Of a stretch of DNA of 64,000 nucleotides, positions 1 to 8,713 are shown in pieces (within the stretch, counting starts at the first letter, position 1; the number at the start of each line of letters is the position of its first letter). The DNA comes from Mesorhizobium sp. CA8 (GTDB taxonomy: Bacteria; Pseudomonadota; Alphaproteobacteria; Rhizobiales; Rhizobiaceae). Location of the stretch: contig NZ_JAIUHG010000001.1 of the NCBI RefSeq assembly GCF_020164955.1, forward strand, positions 248,001 to 312,000, written 5' to 3'. The notes below the pieces were generated by a model. It was not told the origin of the DNA, did no database searches, and saw only the letters and a list, made by a program, of their open reading frames with translations. The translations under genes were made by a program, and so were the position numbers.

Positions 1-1119
1 CTGGTCGATCCGACCGGCGTCATCGTCACCAACTTCCATGTCATCAAAGATGCTGACGAGGTGAAGGTCGCGACCGCCGACGGACGCGAATTCACCTCCA
101 AGGTCATGCTCAAGGACGAAACGCTCGATCTCGCCGTGCTCAAGATCTCGGCCGACAAGCCGTTCCCGGTGATTGCCATCGGCGATTCCGACGCGCTCGA
201 GGTCGGCGACCTGGTGCTCGCCATCGGCAATCCGTTCGGCGTCGGCCAGACCACCACCAGCGGTATAGTCTCGGCGCTTGCCCGCAGCCATATCGGCGTC
301 TCGGATTCGGGCTATTTCATCCAGACCGATGCGGCCATTAATCCGGGCAATTCGGGCGGCGCGCTGATCAACATGGGCGGTCAGCTGGTCGGCATCAACA
401 CGGCGATCTACAGCCGCAGCGGCGGCTCGATCGGTATTGGCTTCGCCATCCCCTCGAACATGGTGCGCGCCTTCGCCGACGCCGCCAAGGCCGGGCTGGA
501 CTTCTTCGAGCGTCCCTATATCGGCGCAGAATTCGAAATGGTGACCCCGCAGATCGCGGAATCGCTCGGCATGGAGAAGCCGACCGGTGCCCTGGTGTCG
601 TCCGTGGACGTAGCCGGGCCTGCCGGCAAGGTTGGCCTGAAGCCTGGCGACGTCATCCTGTCGCTCAACAACACGCCGGTCGAAAGCATCGAGGCGCTCG
701 ACTACCGCATGGCGACGCTGTCGATCGGCACCAAGGCGACGTTCGGCGTGCTGAGCAAGGGGCAGCAGACGACGCTGGAAATCCCGCTGGAGCGCGCGCC
801 GGAAGGCGCCAAGCCCAGTGAGGTCACTCTGCGTGGCCGCAGCCCCTTTTCCGGCGCCAAAGTCGCGGAGCTTTCGCCCAGACTTGCCCAGCGGCTTGGC
901 CTGCGCACCGATCTCAAGGGCGTCACCGTCATCGATATCAGCCGCGATTCGCCGGCCGCCGATTTCGGCTTCCAGCCGGGCGATATCGTGCGCGAGGTGA
1001 ACGGCACCACCATCGAGACCGCGGCAACGCTGGCGCAGGTTGCCCAGCAGGACACGCGCTGGTGGCGCTTTACCGTCGAGCGCGGCGGGCAGATACTGCG
1101 CCAGGTGTTGCGTTATTGA
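1..1119 (+). CDS. degP: Do/DegP-family periplasmic serine protease, 5' partial
   Basis: The reading frame is open from base 1, so the start codon lies outside the window; 372 residues are present. This is a trypsin-like HtrA protease with the triad visible: His in TNFHVI (bases 37-39), Asp in TLDLAV (127-129) and Ser in GNSGG (352-354). The protease core is followed by two PDZ domains, one from about base 520 to 800 (LKPGDVIL) and one from about 840 to 1110 (FQPGDIV). Family members degrade or refold damaged envelope proteins in the periplasm. The export signal would be in the missing part. The C-terminus is complete and ends in a short basic stretch. DegP, DegQ or DegS type cannot be told apart without the N-terminus, although two PDZ domains favour DegP/DegQ over DegS. 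Confidence 0.93.
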   Translation: MVDPTGVIVTNFHVIKDADEVKVATADGREFTSKVMLKDETLDLAVLKISADKPFPVIAIGDSDALEVGDLVLAIGNPFGVGQTTTSGIVSALARSHIGVSDSGYFIQTDAAINPGNSGGALINMGGQLVGINTAIYSRSGGSIGIGFAIPSNMVRAFADAAKAGLDFFERPYIGAEFEMVTPQIAESLGMEKPTGALVSSVDVAGPAGKVGLKPGDVILSLNNTPVESIEALDYRMATLSIGTKATFGVLSKGQQTTLEIPLERAPEGAKPSEVTLRGRSPFSGAKVAELSPRLAQRLGLRTDLKGVTVIDISRDSPAADFGFQPGDIVREVNGTTIETAATLAQVAQQDTRWWRFTVERGGQILRQVLRY

Positions 1120-1134
1120 GGCGATCTGCCCATT

Positions 1135-1207
1135 TAGAGCGTGATCCCGAACCGAAGGCCCGCGTAGCAAAAAGCCGGAACCGGTGTTCGGACAAGATAA
1201 TGCTCTA
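1135..1207. repeat. Intergenic palindromic element, TAGAGC/GCTCTA ends
   Basis: The element begins TAGAGCGTGAT and ends ATAATGCTCTA, with an imperfect inverted interior containing CCGAAC and GTTCGG. It sits in the spacer between the protease and rarA. It resembles the more perfect copies at 25486-25538 and 47204-47255. It can fold as a hairpin in RNA but has no terminator T-run. Confidence 0.65.
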
Positions 1208-1243
1208 AAAAGGGCGGAATCGCGTTTCAACCAAAAGACTTGC

Positions 1244-2554
1244 ATGGCCGATCTGTTCAGTTCCGATGAGCCGGAAAAGGCGCCGCCCGGGCGGCCGCTG
1301 GCCGATCGGCTGCGCCCGAAAAACCTCGGCGAGGTCGTCGGCCAGGAGCATCTGACCGGCCCGGACGGCGCGCTGACCAGGCTGATCGATTCCGGCTCGC
1401 TCGGCTCGATGATCTTCTGGGGTCCGCCCGGCACCGGCAAGACGACGGTGGCGCGGCTGCTCGCCGGTGAGACCAACCTTGCCTTCGAGCAGATCTCTGC
1501 CGTGTTTTCCGGCGTCGCGGACCTCAAGAAAGTGTTCGAGGCGGCGAAGCTCAGGCGCGCCAGCGGCCGCCAGACGCTGCTCTTCGTCGACGAAATCCAT
1601 CGCTTCAACCGCGCCCAGCAGGACGGTTTTTTGCCGGTGATGGAAGACGGCACCGTGGTGCTGGTCGGCGCCACCACGGAGAACCCGTCCTTCGAGCTGA
1701 ATGCAGCACTTCTGTCGCGAGCGCGTGTGTTGGTGTTCCGTTCGCTGAGCGAGGAAAGCATCGCCAAGCTTCTGGCCCGGGCGGAAGAAACCGAGGGCAG
1801 GGCGCTGCCGCTCGACGAAGAGGCGCGCGCGATGCTGATCCGCATGGCGGATGGCGACGGCCGCGCCTCGCTGACGCTGGCCGAGGAAGTCTGGCGCGCC
1901 GCAAAGAAGGGCGAGGTGTTCGGCCCGGAAGGCCTGCAACGCGTCATCCAGCGCCGAGCGCCGATCTACGACAAGGGCCAGGACGGCCATTACAATCTGA
2001 TCTCGGCACTGCACAAATCGGTGCGCGGCTCCGATCCGGATGCGGCGCTCTATTATCTTGCCCGCATGTTCGATGCCGGCGAGGATCCGCTCTATCTTGG
2101 CCGCCGGCTGGTGCGCATGGCGGTGGAGGATATCGGGCTCGCCGATCCTCAGGCGCTTGTCGTCGCCAATGCGGCCAAGGACGCCTATGACTATCTTGGC
2201 TCGCCCGAGGGCGAACTCGCCTTCGCCCAGGCCGCCGTCTATCTCGCCACGGCGCCGAAATCGAACGCAGTCTACACAGCCTTCAAGGCTGCGACCGCGG
2301 CGGCCAAGGAGTTCGGCTCGCTGCTGCCGCCCAAGCACATCCTCAATGCCCCAACCAAGCTGATGAAGCAGGAGGATTACGGCGCCGGCTATCGCTACGA
2401 CCATGACGAGCCGGACGCGTTTTCAGGCCAGGACTATTTTCCGGAGAAGATGGGCCGGCACACTTTCTACGATCCGCCGGAACGCGGTTTCGAGCGCGAT
2501 ATCCGCAAGCGGCTGGAATACTGGGCGAAGCTGCGCAGCGAACGGAACAGCTGA
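1244..2554 (+). CDS. rarA: Replication-associated recombination protein A (RarA/MgsA AAA+ ATPase)
   Basis: The 436-residue AAA+ ATPase belongs to the RarA/WRNIP1 clamp-loader-like family, which acts at stalled replication forks. Walker A GPPGTGKTT is at residues 60-68 and Walker B LFVDEIHRF at about 113-121. These are followed by a sensor-1 region (GATTEN) and the C-terminal tetramerisation part (VEDIGLADPQAL). I chose the ATG at 1244 because MADLFSSDE followed by RPLADRLRPKNL is the usual N-terminus. The 20 extra upstream codons run through the palindromic repeat and are unlikely to be coding. Downstream of the DegP-like gene this is a common rhizobial pairing. The length matches the family and all motifs are intact. 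Confidence 0.95.
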   Translation: MADLFSSDEPEKAPPGRPLADRLRPKNLGEVVGQEHLTGPDGALTRLIDSGSLGSMIFWGPPGTGKTTVARLLAGETNLAFEQISAVFSGVADLKKVFEAAKLRRASGRQTLLFVDEIHRFNRAQQDGFLPVMEDGTVVLVGATTENPSFELNAALLSRARVLVFRSLSEESIAKLLARAEETEGRALPLDEEARAMLIRMADGDGRASLTLAEEVWRAAKKGEVFGPEGLQRVIQRRAPIYDKGQDGHYNLISALHKSVRGSDPDAALYYLARMFDAGEDPLYLGRRLVRMAVEDIGLADPQALVVANAAKDAYDYLGSPEGELAFAQAAVYLATAPKSNAVYTAFKAATAAAKEFGSLLPPKHILNAPTKLMKQEDYGAGYRYDHDEPDAFSGQDYFPEKMGRHTFYDPPERGFERDIRKRLEYWAKLRSERNS

Positions 2555-2716
2555 GTTCCGCGGCCCGGCGGTCGGCACGCTTCGTCGCCAAGCAACGCGA
2601 TGGTGGACCACACCTGCTGCGGCATTGTGCCGGGAAACAAAAAATCCTATCAAGACGCACGGCTGGCGGGGGTCGCCGTGATTTGGCAAACGCAACAGGA
2701 CCGCGCTCCCGCGCGC

Positions 2717-3550
2717 ATGACAATGACAAAGCAAACCGTCAAGACGCTCCGCAAGGCCGCCATCGCGGTCGTGGTCCTCGCGCTCGCCTTCTATTTCATC
2801 CCGGTCCTGACCGCCATCTGGGTCGTCTGCGGCCTGATCGATGTCATGCGCAACGACCAGAAGGACCGGAACCTGTTCGAACGTTATTTCCTCGGCAATG
2901 GCCTGTTCACCTGGCTGTTGTCGCCGTTCAATCTGGTCGTCGACCTTCTCTGCTACCGCAACCCCGGCGTCTGGAAACCAGAGCAGTTCCCTGAGGACTA
3001 TCAGCGCGAGATCAACGAGGTCCTGGGCGTCTTCAAGGAGCGCAAGGACGAGATCATCGCCGACATCGACGCCAATTTCGGCGCCGGCCGGCGCGGCATG
3101 TATGTCTACCAGTGGTACGGCAAGCACAAGATCGACAATGTTCCCGAATTCAACAGGGATTACAAATACATCAAGACGATCGCGGTATCCGTTTTCAGCA
3201 AGCGCGAATCCACATCCTGGCATTTCGGTCCGCTCCGGCTCAGCCTGCGCATCCTCTACAATCTGATTCCGGTGCAGGCGGAGATTTTCGTCCAGTGCGG
3301 CAGCAAGAAGAACTACTGGTACGACAACCCTTTGTTCATCTTCGACGACACGCTGTTCCACCGCTCGGTCAACGAATATGACGGCCGCCGCTACTGCGTC
3401 TTCGTCGACATCATCCGGCCTTCTCCGTTCCCAAAACTGATCGCGGGCCTTCTCGCCATCGTCTCGGTCAGCGTGGAGCGCATCAATTCCATCTTCTACA
3501 AGAACTGGAAGATGATCGGTTCGTCCAAGCCGAAGGCCGCTGCCAACTGA
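2717..3550 (+). CDS. Aspartyl/asparaginyl beta-hydroxylase-family protein with N-terminal membrane segment
   Basis: The protein has 277 residues from the ATG at 2717; a second ATG at 2723 is equally possible. Residues 13-40 form one strongly hydrophobic segment. The rest resembles the Fe(II)/2-oxoglutarate-dependent Asp/Asn hydroxylase fold shared by human ASPH and bacterial LpxO. Visible landmarks are WHFGP followed by LR (His169), FDDTLFH (His215) and a downstream Arg (about 225) in the order H...H...R. This is the two-histidine metal site plus co-substrate arginine of the family. LpxO-type members hydroxylate the lipid A acyl chain at the inner membrane, which fits an anchored protein, but the substrate here is unknown. 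It stands alone between rarA and the pseudouridine synthase. Family confidence is good; function is inferred. Confidence 0.72.
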   Translation: MTMTKQTVKTLRKAAIAVVVLALAFYFIPVLTAIWVVCGLIDVMRNDQKDRNLFERYFLGNGLFTWLLSPFNLVVDLLCYRNPGVWKPEQFPEDYQREINEVLGVFKERKDEIIADIDANFGAGRRGMYVYQWYGKHKIDNVPEFNRDYKYIKTIAVSVFSKRESTSWHFGPLRLSLRILYNLIPVQAEIFVQCGSKKNYWYDNPLFIFDDTLFHRSVNEYDGRRYCVFVDIIRPSPFPKLIAGLLAIVSVSVERINSIFYKNWKMIGSSKPKAAAN

Positions 3551-3702
3551 TCACCGCGCTTCTTCAATCGGTGGTTCGGCCGGCGTGCGGCCGAACCTCG
3601 GATGGCTGCGATTGGGGTAATCATCCGGCTTTGTTGGGTCTTTGGCTCGCAACATGCTCGCCTTAGTGCTATGGCCCCGCTTTCAAACGGAAAAGCGTAG
3701 CC

Positions 3703-4683
3703 ATGGCAGGTGTTGAACAGATCACGGTTGAGGCCGGCGAGGCGGGCATGCGGCTCGACCGCTGGTTCAAGGTGCATTATCCGGGCCTCGGCTTCGGCCA
3801 CCTGCAAAAGCTGTTGCGTTCGGGGCAGATCCGCGTCGACGGTGGCCGGGTGAAGGCGGACACGCGCGTCGAGCCCGGCCAGTCTGTCCGCGTTCCGCCA
3901 CTCGACGTCGACAAGAAGGGCGATGCGCCGCTCACCGGCCACTCGATCCGCAATCAAGGCGATGCCGATGTGCTCGCCAAGATGCTTCTGCACGAGGACC
4001 CGAAAGTCTTCGTCTTCAACAAGCCCGCCGGCCTCGCCGTGCAGGGCGGCTCCGGCGTCACTCGCAATGTCGACGACATGCTGGAAGCCTGGCGCAACCA
4101 GAAGGGCGAGAAGCCCCGCCTCGTCCATCGCCTCGACCGCGACACGTCCGGCGTGCTGGTGGTTGCCCGCACCCGTCTTGCCGCGATGAAGCTTTCGGAA
4201 GCGTTCCGCGCGCGCGAAACCAAGAAAACCTACTGGGCGCTGGTCAAGGGTGTGCCGCCCAAGCGCGAGGACAAGATCTCGACCTGGCTGATCAAGGAGC
4301 CGACGGAGGATGGCGACCGCGTGCGCGTGGCCGCGCATGGAGAGAAGGGCGCCGACCACGCCGTCTCCTACTACCGTGTCATCGAGCAGGCGGCGCAGAC
4401 GATGACCTGGCTGGAGATGGAGCCCTATACCGGCCGCACTCACCAGCTTCGCGTTCACGCCGCCTACATAGGTTGCCCGATCATTGGCGACCCCAAATAT
4501 TTTGAGGCCGATACCAACTGGGACTTCCCGGGCGGCATTCAGAACCGCCTGCACCTGCATGCGCGCCGCATAATCATCCCGCATCCCGACCAGGGTACCA
4601 TCGACGTGACGGCGCCGATGCCGCCACATATGCGCCAGAGCTGGAACCTGATCGGCTTCGACGACCAGAGCGCGGAAGACTGA
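3703..4683 (+). CDS. rluC: RluA-family 23S rRNA pseudouridine synthase (RluC-like)
   Basis: The 326-residue enzyme converts uridine to pseudouridine in large-subunit rRNA. An N-terminal S4 RNA-binding domain spans about residues 14-70 (MRLDRWFKVHYPG, then LLRSGQIRVDG). The catalytic domain carries the signature HRLDRDTSG at 142-150, with Asp145 as the expected nucleophile. Downstream family blocks such as YTGRTHQLRVHAAYIG and a closing LHLHARR are present. The ATG at 3703 fits the usual start; the Shine-Dalgarno sequence before it is weak. The stop at 4681-4683 lies against the broken EamA gene. The exact target uridines (RluC type: 955, 2504 and 2580 in E. coli) are inferred from family resemblance. 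Confidence 0.9.
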   Translation: MAGVEQITVEAGEAGMRLDRWFKVHYPGLGFGHLQKLLRSGQIRVDGGRVKADTRVEPGQSVRVPPLDVDKKGDAPLTGHSIRNQGDADVLAKMLLHEDPKVFVFNKPAGLAVQGGSGVTRNVDDMLEAWRNQKGEKPRLVHRLDRDTSGVLVVARTRLAAMKLSEAFRARETKKTYWALVKGVPPKREDKISTWLIKEPTEDGDRVRVAAHGEKGADHAVSYYRVIEQAAQTMTWLEMEPYTGRTHQLRVHAAYIGCPIIGDPKYFEADTNWDFPGGIQNRLHLHARRIIIPHPDQGTIDVTAPMPPHMRQSWNLIGFDDQSAED

Positions 4684-4684
4684 C

Positions 4685-5602
4685 TTGGCTGTCGCCCCCG
4701 CATTGGATCGCCGCGATGCGGTCGACATGGCGGCGGCGGCCATCATGGTCGGGCTGACCTTTTCCTGAGGCCTGAACTACGTTGCCGCCAAGGTCTCCTA
4801 TGCGGGCTACGACCCAGTCTTCGTCTCGATCGCACGTTCGCTCATCGGGGGAGCCTGCGTATTCGCCTGGTGTCGGCTGCGCGGCATCAAGCTCTTCGAA
4901 GCGGACGGGACGCTTAGTGCCGGCATCATCGTCGGCGTGCTCTTCGGCGTCGAGTTCCTCTGCCTCTATATCGGGCTCGAATACACGACCGTTGCCCGCA
5001 ACACGCTCCTGGTCAACACAATGCCGTTCTGGGTGCTGATCGGCGGCCATTTCCTGCTTGGCGAGCGCATCAACGCGCGCAAACTCGGTGGGCTTGTTCT
5101 CGCCTTCTGCGGCCTGGCGGCGGTTTTCGCCGACGGCATCGCTGCCGGCAGCGACGCGACACTGACAGGCGATCTGCTCAGTCTCGGTTCGGGCATTCTC
5201 TGGGCGGCGACCAGCATCGTCATCAAGCGATCGAAGCTGGTTGAGACGCGCGCGGAGAAGCTGCTGCTCTATCAGTTGGCCGGCGCTGCCATTGTGGGTG
5301 CCTTGGTGATGCCTTTCGCCGGTCCGCCGATCCGCGCGGTTGCCGCTTTGCCGACGCTGGCGCTGCTGTTCCAGTCTTTCTATATCGTTGCCTTCACCTA
5401 TGTGTTGTGGTTCTGGCTGCTCACGCGCTATCCGGCAGCAAGCCTGTCGAGCTTCGCCTTCCTGTCGCCGGTGTTCGGCGTCCTGTGCGGCGCGCTGCTG
5501 TTGGGCGAGCCGCCGACGGTCAGGATAATCGTGGCGCTCGGCCTGATCGCGGCCGGGCTGATTATCGTCAACCGGCCGGCGCGCAGGCAGCCAACAGCAT
5601 AG
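4685..5602 (+). pseudogene. EamA/DMT-family exporter interrupted by an in-frame TGA
   Basis: One frame from TTG 4685 (or ATG 4727) to 5602 encodes a ten-helix drug/metabolite transporter. It is cut by TGA at 4766-4768. The surrounding translation reads VGLTFS-stop-GLNYVAAKVSY, and homologues carry Trp at this point (FSWGLNYVAAK), so a single TGG to TGA change explains it. Everything after the stop is a normal DMT sequence with a second EamA half around residues 155-290 (ASLSSFAFLSPVFGVLCG). Reinitiation at an internal GTG such as 4937 would give a protein lacking the first helices. The upstream end lies 1-40 bases after the pseudouridine synthase, suggesting cotranscription. It is either a true nonsense mutation or a base-calling error. 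Confidence 0.85.
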
Positions 5603-5646
5603 ATCAGCTCGCCGAACAGCAAGCTGCTCTATCTCTTTGTTTTGAC

Positions 5647-5690
5647 GCAATTCCGGACGGAAAACCGCTTCACACTTTTCCTGGAATTGC
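5647..5690. repeat. Intergenic palindrome with GCAATTCC/GGAATTGC arms
   Basis: Arms GCAATTCC (5647-5654) and GGAATTGC (5683-5690) flank a core reading GGAAAACCGCTTCACACTTT. The same core, with different arms, is in the elements at 25486-25538 and 47204-47255. It lies directly upstream of the Shine-Dalgarno AAGGAG of the ATP12 gene, so it would be part of that gene's 5' leader. Confidence 0.7.
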
Positions 5691-5705
5691 TTTAAGGAGT
5701 TCGGC

Positions 5706-6497
5706 ATGCGCGACATCCTCGAAGACCTCGAAGCCGGCAAATTGCTGTCCGATCCCGATCCCGTGCGCCGCGCCCAGATCCAGATGAAGACGTCGCTGCC
5801 GAAGCGTTTCTACAAGGCCGTTTCGGTGGCTCCCGTCGAGAACGGTTTTGCCATCCATCTCGACGGACGGCCGGTGCGCACGCCGGGCAAGGCCGTGATG
5901 GTGCTGCCGACCGAAAAGGCCGCCGCCCTAGTGGCCGATGAATTCAGCGCGCAAACCGAGGTCATCGATCCGATGACGATGCCCGTCATGCGTCTCGTCA
6001 ACACCGCCGTCGACGGCGTCGCCTCCGATCCGCAGGCGGTGCTGGAGGACGTGCTGCGCTTCGCCTCGTCCGATCTTTTGTGCTACCGGGCCGATGGCCC
6101 GCAGGGACTGGTCGATCGCCAGAACAAACTCTGGGATCCGGTGCTCGACTGGGCACGCAGCAGCCTCGGCGCGCGCTTCAATCTTGCCGAAGGCGTCATC
6201 CATGTCGAGCAGCCGCGCGAAACCATCGCCGTCCTCGGCGCGCATCTTGGCCAACGCTCCGAGCCGATGCGGCTGGCCGCCATCCATGTCATGACGGCGC
6301 TGACCGGCTCGGCGCTGCTGGCTTTAGCCGTCGATTTCGGCGAGCTCGACGCCGAGGAAGCTTGGGCGGCGGCCCATGTCGACGAGGACTGGCAGATCGA
6401 GCATTGGGGACAGGATGCCGAGGCGGTGGCGCGTCGCTCGGCGCGCAAGCGCGACATGATGGCGGCGGTCAGCCTGCTCGAGGCGCTGCAAGGCTAA
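5706..6497 (+). CDS. ATP12-family F1-ATPase assembly chaperone
   Basis: The 263-residue protein belongs to the ATP12 family, whose mitochondrial members bind the F1-ATPase alpha subunit before assembly. Recognisable stretches are KRFYKAVSV, the block LDGRPVRTPGKA and, near the C-terminus, DEDWQIEHWGQDAEA, a hallmark of the family. A clear AAGGAG lies seven bases before ATG 5706. In alphaproteobacteria the gene often follows an RluA-type pseudouridine synthase, as here, with the broken exporter in between. No signal peptide is seen; the protein should be cytoplasmic. A role in assembling bacterial ATP synthase is inferred from the family, not shown by the sequence. Confidence 0.9.
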   Translation: MRDILEDLEAGKLLSDPDPVRRAQIQMKTSLPKRFYKAVSVAPVENGFAIHLDGRPVRTPGKAVMVLPTEKAAALVADEFSAQTEVIDPMTMPVMRLVNTAVDGVASDPQAVLEDVLRFASSDLLCYRADGPQGLVDRQNKLWDPVLDWARSSLGARFNLAEGVIHVEQPRETIAVLGAHLGQRSEPMRLAAIHVMTALTGSALLALAVDFGELDAEEAWAAAHVDEDWQIEHWGQDAEAVARRSARKRDMMAAVSLLEALQG

Positions 6498-6498
6498 A

Positions 6499-6540
6499 GC
6501 AATTGCAGGAGGTGGGCAGCGGCTTCTGCCCAAGAATTGC
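6499..6540. repeat. Hairpin with GCAATT/GAATTGC ends after the ATP12 gene
   Basis: The inverted repeat starts GCAATTGCAGGA, contains GGGCAG facing CTGCCC, and ends GAATTGC. It starts one base after the ATP12 stop. It has GCAATT-type ends like the element at 5647 but not that element's core, and no T-run follows. It could stabilise an mRNA end. Confidence 0.5.
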
Positions 6541-6745
6541 GCGAAGCTGAGCCGCTCCAAGCGTCGCGCCGCTTTCGCAGCGCACCTAATACCAAAGTCA
6601 TAATCCCATCGTCGCGGTGCCTTTCACCGGCGCTTTCTGTCATTTTTCTGCGTTGGCTGCGTTTTTTGAGTCCGCGTCCGGAGGAGTTGTGGACGGTGGC
6701 GCGCAGCCATCGAGGACAGACGGGATCTCACGGGAGGATATATAA

Positions 6746-8635
6746 ATGGCAATGGCTTCGACCGCCGGCGGAACCAGCCGCGGCATGACGCGGGAGGAGA
6801 AGAAGGTCATCTTCGCCTCATCGCTCGGCACCGTTTTCGAGTGGTATGATTTCTATCTCTACGGCTCGCTGGCAGCCTTCATCGGCTCGACCTTCTTCAG
6901 TCCGGCGATTCCCGAGGCGACGCGCAACATCTTCGCGCTGCTGGCCTTTGCTGCAGGCTTCCTCGTGCGTCCCTTCGGCGCCCTGGTGTTCGGCCGGATC
7001 GGCGATCTCGTCGGCCGCAAATACACCTTCCTCGTCACCATGACGATCATGGGCCTGTCCACCTTCCTGGTCGGCCTGCTGCCCGGCTATGCCAGCTGGG
7101 GCATTGCGGCGCCAGTGATCCTGATCGGGCTGCGCATGCTGCAGGGCCTTGCGCTTGGCGGCGAATATGGCGGCGCCGCGACCTATGTCGCCGAACACGC
7201 GCCGGACGACCGACGCGGCTACTACACGTCCTGGATCCAGACCACGGCGACGCTCGGCCTGTTCCTGTCGCTGATCGTCATCCTGATCGTCCAGGGCTCG
7301 CTCAGCAAAGAGACCTACGCCAGTTGGGGGTGGCGCATCCCCTTCATCGTCTCGTTCTTACTCCTCGCCATCTCGATCTGGATCCGGCTGTCGCTTTCAG
7401 AGTCGCCGACCTTCCAGCGCATGAAGGAGGAAGGTAAGGGCTCGAAGGCGCCGTTAACGGAAGCTTTCGGTCAGTGGAAGAACGCCAAGATCGCCCTTCT
7501 GGCGCTGCTCGGCCTTACCGCCGGCCAGGCCGTGATCTGGTACAACGGGCAGTTCTACGCCCTGTTCTTCCTGCAGAACGTGCTGAAGGTCGACGCATGG
7601 TCGGTCAACGTCATGATCGCTATCGCGCTTGCCGTCGGCTCGATCTTCTTCGTCGTGTTCGGCTGGCTGTCGGACAAAATCGGTCGCAAGCCCATCATCA
7701 TGGCGGGCCTTGCGCTCGGGATCGTCTGCACTTTCCCGCTGTTCAAGGCGCTTACCTGGGCCGCCAATCCGGCTCTGGCCACCGCGCAGCAGAACACCCG
7801 CGCGACGGTGACGGCGGCGCCCGGCGACTGCAAGTTCCAGTTCAATCCGGTCGGCACGGCGAAGTTCACGACATCCTGTGACATCGCGACGTCGTTCCTG
7901 ACGAAGAACTCGGTGCCTTACGACGTCGTTGCGACGGCGGCGCCCGGCACGGCTGCCACGGTCAAGATCGGCAACGAGACGGTGGCGTCCTATGACGCCG
8001 TTGCCGCTGGCGATCAGGCCAAGGCCAAGGAGGCGGCCTTCCAGAAAGCGGTGAACATGGCGCTGCAGGACGGCGGCTATCCGCTGAAGCGCGCCGCGGC
8101 CAAGGTTCCGGACCAGAAACTCGACGCCTTCATCGCGGCCAATCCGGAACTGAAGCTCGACGCTGCCACGATCCGTGCCGGCGAGAAGACGACGGTTCCG
8201 GTCGACAAGGCAATCGCCGATAAGCTGCTGACCAAGGATGAGGCGGCCGGCGCGCCGGAAGTTACCGTCTACACCATCCCGGGCGGCGGTGCCTTCGCCA
8301 TGACTGCCGATCCGGCAGCCATCAACTGGCCGCTCACGATCGGCATCCTGTTTATCCTGGTGCTGTTCGTCACCATGGTCTATGGGCCGATCGCCGCGGT
8401 CCTGGTCGAGATGTTCCCGACCCGCATCCGCTACACCGGCATGTCGCTGCCTTACCACATCGGCAATGGCTGGTTCGGCGGCCTGCTGCCGGCGACGGTG
8501 TTCGCCCTCAGCGCCTATAAGGGCGATATCTATTACGGTCTCTGGTATCCGGTGATCATCGCGGCGATGTCGCTTATCATCGGCATGATCTTCGTCAGGG
8601 ATACGCTCGGCACAGACCTGCACGCCAAGGAATGA
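6746..8635 (+). CDS. MHS-type MFS metabolite:H+ symporter with a ~190-residue periplasmic insert
   Basis: The 629-residue transporter has the metabolite:H+ symporter signature: FEWYDFYLYGSLA in helix 1, GRIGDLVGRK in the 2-3 loop and GGEYGGAATYVAEHAP in the 4-5 region. About twelve membrane helices can be placed. After helix 9 (about residues 316-336) a hydrophilic stretch of about 190 residues (337-528) intervenes before helix 10 (529-550). By the usual topology this faces the periplasm. It has two cysteines (362 and 378) that could form a disulfide. Ordinary family members have about 430-450 residues, so the insert accounts for the extra length. GGGAGG lies nine bases before ATG 6746. The substrate is unknown; relatives carry dicarboxylates, alpha-ketoglutarate, proline or shikimate. 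Confidence 0.88.
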   Translation: MAMASTAGGTSRGMTREEKKVIFASSLGTVFEWYDFYLYGSLAAFIGSTFFSPAIPEATRNIFALLAFAAGFLVRPFGALVFGRIGDLVGRKYTFLVTMTIMGLSTFLVGLLPGYASWGIAAPVILIGLRMLQGLALGGEYGGAATYVAEHAPDDRRGYYTSWIQTTATLGLFLSLIVILIVQGSLSKETYASWGWRIPFIVSFLLLAISIWIRLSLSESPTFQRMKEEGKGSKAPLTEAFGQWKNAKIALLALLGLTAGQAVIWYNGQFYALFFLQNVLKVDAWSVNVMIAIALAVGSIFFVVFGWLSDKIGRKPIIMAGLALGIVCTFPLFKALTWAANPALATAQQNTRATVTAAPGDCKFQFNPVGTAKFTTSCDIATSFLTKNSVPYDVVATAAPGTAATVKIGNETVASYDAVAAGDQAKAKEAAFQKAVNMALQDGGYPLKRAAAKVPDQKLDAFIAANPELKLDAATIRAGEKTTVPVDKAIADKLLTKDEAAGAPEVTVYTIPGGGAFAMTADPAAINWPLTIGILFILVLFVTMVYGPIAAVLVEMFPTRIRYTGMSLPYHIGNGWFGGLLPATVFALSAYKGDIYYGLWYPVIIAAMSLIIGMIFVRDTLGTDLHAKE

Positions 8636-8657
8636 CCTCGGTCATCCGTTCAAACAG

Positions 8658-8692
8658 AAAGCCCGGCGTGAGCAATCACGCCGGGCTTTTTT
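8658..8692 (+). terminator. Rho-independent terminator of the MFS gene
   Basis: A perfect 12-bp stem AGCCCGGCGTGA / TCACGCCGGGCT has a GCAA loop and is followed by a T-run at 8688-8692. It lies 22 bases after the transporter stop and also separates it from the convergent small gene. Confidence 0.92.
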
Positions 8693-8713
8693 ATGCCGAA
8701 CTGAAAGAAGTGC

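Noticed and set aside
1205..2404. 399-residue minus-strand frame opposite rarA
   Set aside because: It is Arg/Gly/His-rich antisense of a clear AAA+ gene, with no domain or ribosome site. Similar long shadows occur opposite pdhC/pdhB (37979-40819) and ntrY (50982-53447).
4766..4768. Selenocysteine or other recoding at the EamA stop
   Set aside because: The expected residue is Trp in a membrane helix, no SECIS-like stem is evident, and no selenoprotein genes are nearby.
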